From Bacteroidota bacterium (GTDB lineage Bacteria > Bacteroidota > Bacteroidia > Flavobacteriales_F > PHOS-HE28): 6,811 nucleotides of DNA. The stretch lies in assembly GCA_023430945.1 (NCBI GenBank), contig JAEYYE010000407.1, positions 1-6,811 of the forward strand, written 5' to 3'. A model generated the notes under the pieces. It saw only the letters and a program-made list of their open reading frames with translations, was not told where the DNA came from and made no database searches. Position 1 is the stretch's first letter, and each line of letters begins with the position of its first letter. Both the position numbers and the translations under genes were made by a program. Below, piece by piece: positions 6,411 through 6,811 of this stretch.

Positions 6411-6811
6411 TCAGTGCGTTGAGATCGTATCCGATGTGGTATGAAGCAATTTCTTCAACCGCATGCGTGTGATCTTGTTCTGTTCTTCCGCGGCGATCAA
6501 GATCTCTTTTTCCGGCAGGTTCTTCATCCTCATCTCGATCAGCTTCAATGTTTCCGCCGGACTTTTTCCTGTTGCGCAAATGATGAATACGTGACCGAAC
6601 TTCTCCTCGTACATCTCGCCGGCCTTCACCAATCCATCGAACAACGCCTGATCGCCGTTCAGGTTCTGCCGGAACTGATCCGCGATCGGTAGATGATGCG
6701 CGAAGGCCTCCTGGTAATCGTCAACATCACATTCCTCCCACACGCGATCGCTGATCTCAAGCATCTCGTTCAGATCCTCGTACGGCCGGCCAACGATCAT
6801 GCGATCCACCC
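6411..6811 (-). CDS. uraD: OHCU decarboxylase (2-oxo-4-hydroxy-4-carboxy-5-ureidoimidazoline decarboxylase) family, C-terminal part
   Basis: Read on the minus strand, the frame is open to the right edge; the GTG at 6809 is probably internal, and about 25-35 N-terminal residues, including the expected CCGSxxW-type motif, lie outside. Numbering from that GTG: RMIVGRPYEDLNEML (3-17), SDRVWEECDVDDYQEAF (20-36), H38-H39, YEEKFGHVFIICATGKS (67-83) and EEQNKITRMRLKKLL (108-122). The last two match the family's most conserved blocks. OHCU decarboxylase carries out the last step from urate to S-allantoin in the cytoplasm. The usual HHPxIGD motif reads HHLPIAD here, and the region between it and YEEKFG is about 10-15 residues shorter than normal, with NGDQ where S/GxEQ is expected. 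A catalytic His and the C-terminal Arg appear to be kept. Function is therefore likely but not certain. Confidence 0.85.
   Translation of the reverse strand, partial: VDRMIVGRPYEDLNEMLEISDRVWEECDVDDYQEAFAHHLPIADQFRQNLNGDQALFDGLVKAGEMYEEKFGHVFIICATGKSPAETLKLIEMRMKNLPEKEILIAAEEQNKITRMRLKKLLHTTSDTISTH

Noticed and set aside
1..6811. CRISPR array, insertion sequence, integrase, toxin-antitoxin or defence module
   Set aside because: No regularly spaced repeats, terminal inverted repeats, transposase or nuclease/helicase clusters are seen; genes are ordinary and codon use looks uniform.

Overview
The window looks like ordinary chromosomal DNA from a member of the Bacteroidota, probably a Flavobacteriales-like environmental lineage of fairly high GC content. 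The evidence is the gene content (a DUF2851 gene followed by a Bacteroidota-type PspC gene, and a membrane-anchored triple helix-hairpin-helix protein), the absence of Shine-Dalgarno sequences, and AT-rich TATWTT boxes just upstream of several start codons in otherwise GC-rich DNA, which resemble the Bacteroidota -7 element (TAnnTTTG). No rRNA, tRNA, CRISPR array, transposase or phage gene is visible.

Layout, left to right. Positions 1-724 hold the C-terminal nine tenths of a DUF4130 (TIGR03915-type) putative DNA repair/metabolism protein that runs in from the left edge. Positions 725-1000 are probably non-coding; they contain a GC-rich, hairpin-forming block (731-833) that may be a dispersed intergenic repeat, followed by the leader of the next gene. 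Positions 1001-2344 encode a DUF2851 protein and 2348-2578 a small PspC-domain membrane protein, 3 bp apart and very likely one operon. A stand-alone RmlD-like short-chain dehydrogenase/reductase follows (2609-3511). Positions 3590-5266 encode a LeuT-like neurotransmitter:sodium symporter, overlapped by 4 bp (ATGA) with a 46-codon single-pass membrane protein (5263-5403) that fits the MetS-like small-subunit role known from MetP/MetS transporters. Positions 5425-6405 encode a membrane-tethered protein with three helix-hairpin-helix repeats. On the minus strand, 6411-6811 is the C-terminal part of an OHCU decarboxylase (UraD family, uric acid degradation), converging on the preceding gene with only 5 bp between them.

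Two pairs probably work together: DUF2851 with PspC (function unknown, co-transcribed) and the sodium symporter with its small subunit. The other genes are unrelated housekeeping or metabolic functions. I see no convincing undescribed multi-gene system. The most unusual signals are a strong excess of the tetranucleotide GATC across the whole window (roughly 160 copies by hand count, against about 27 expected from equal base frequencies), a shortened active-site region in the UraD-like protein, and the hairpin-forming block in the only long intergenic gap.
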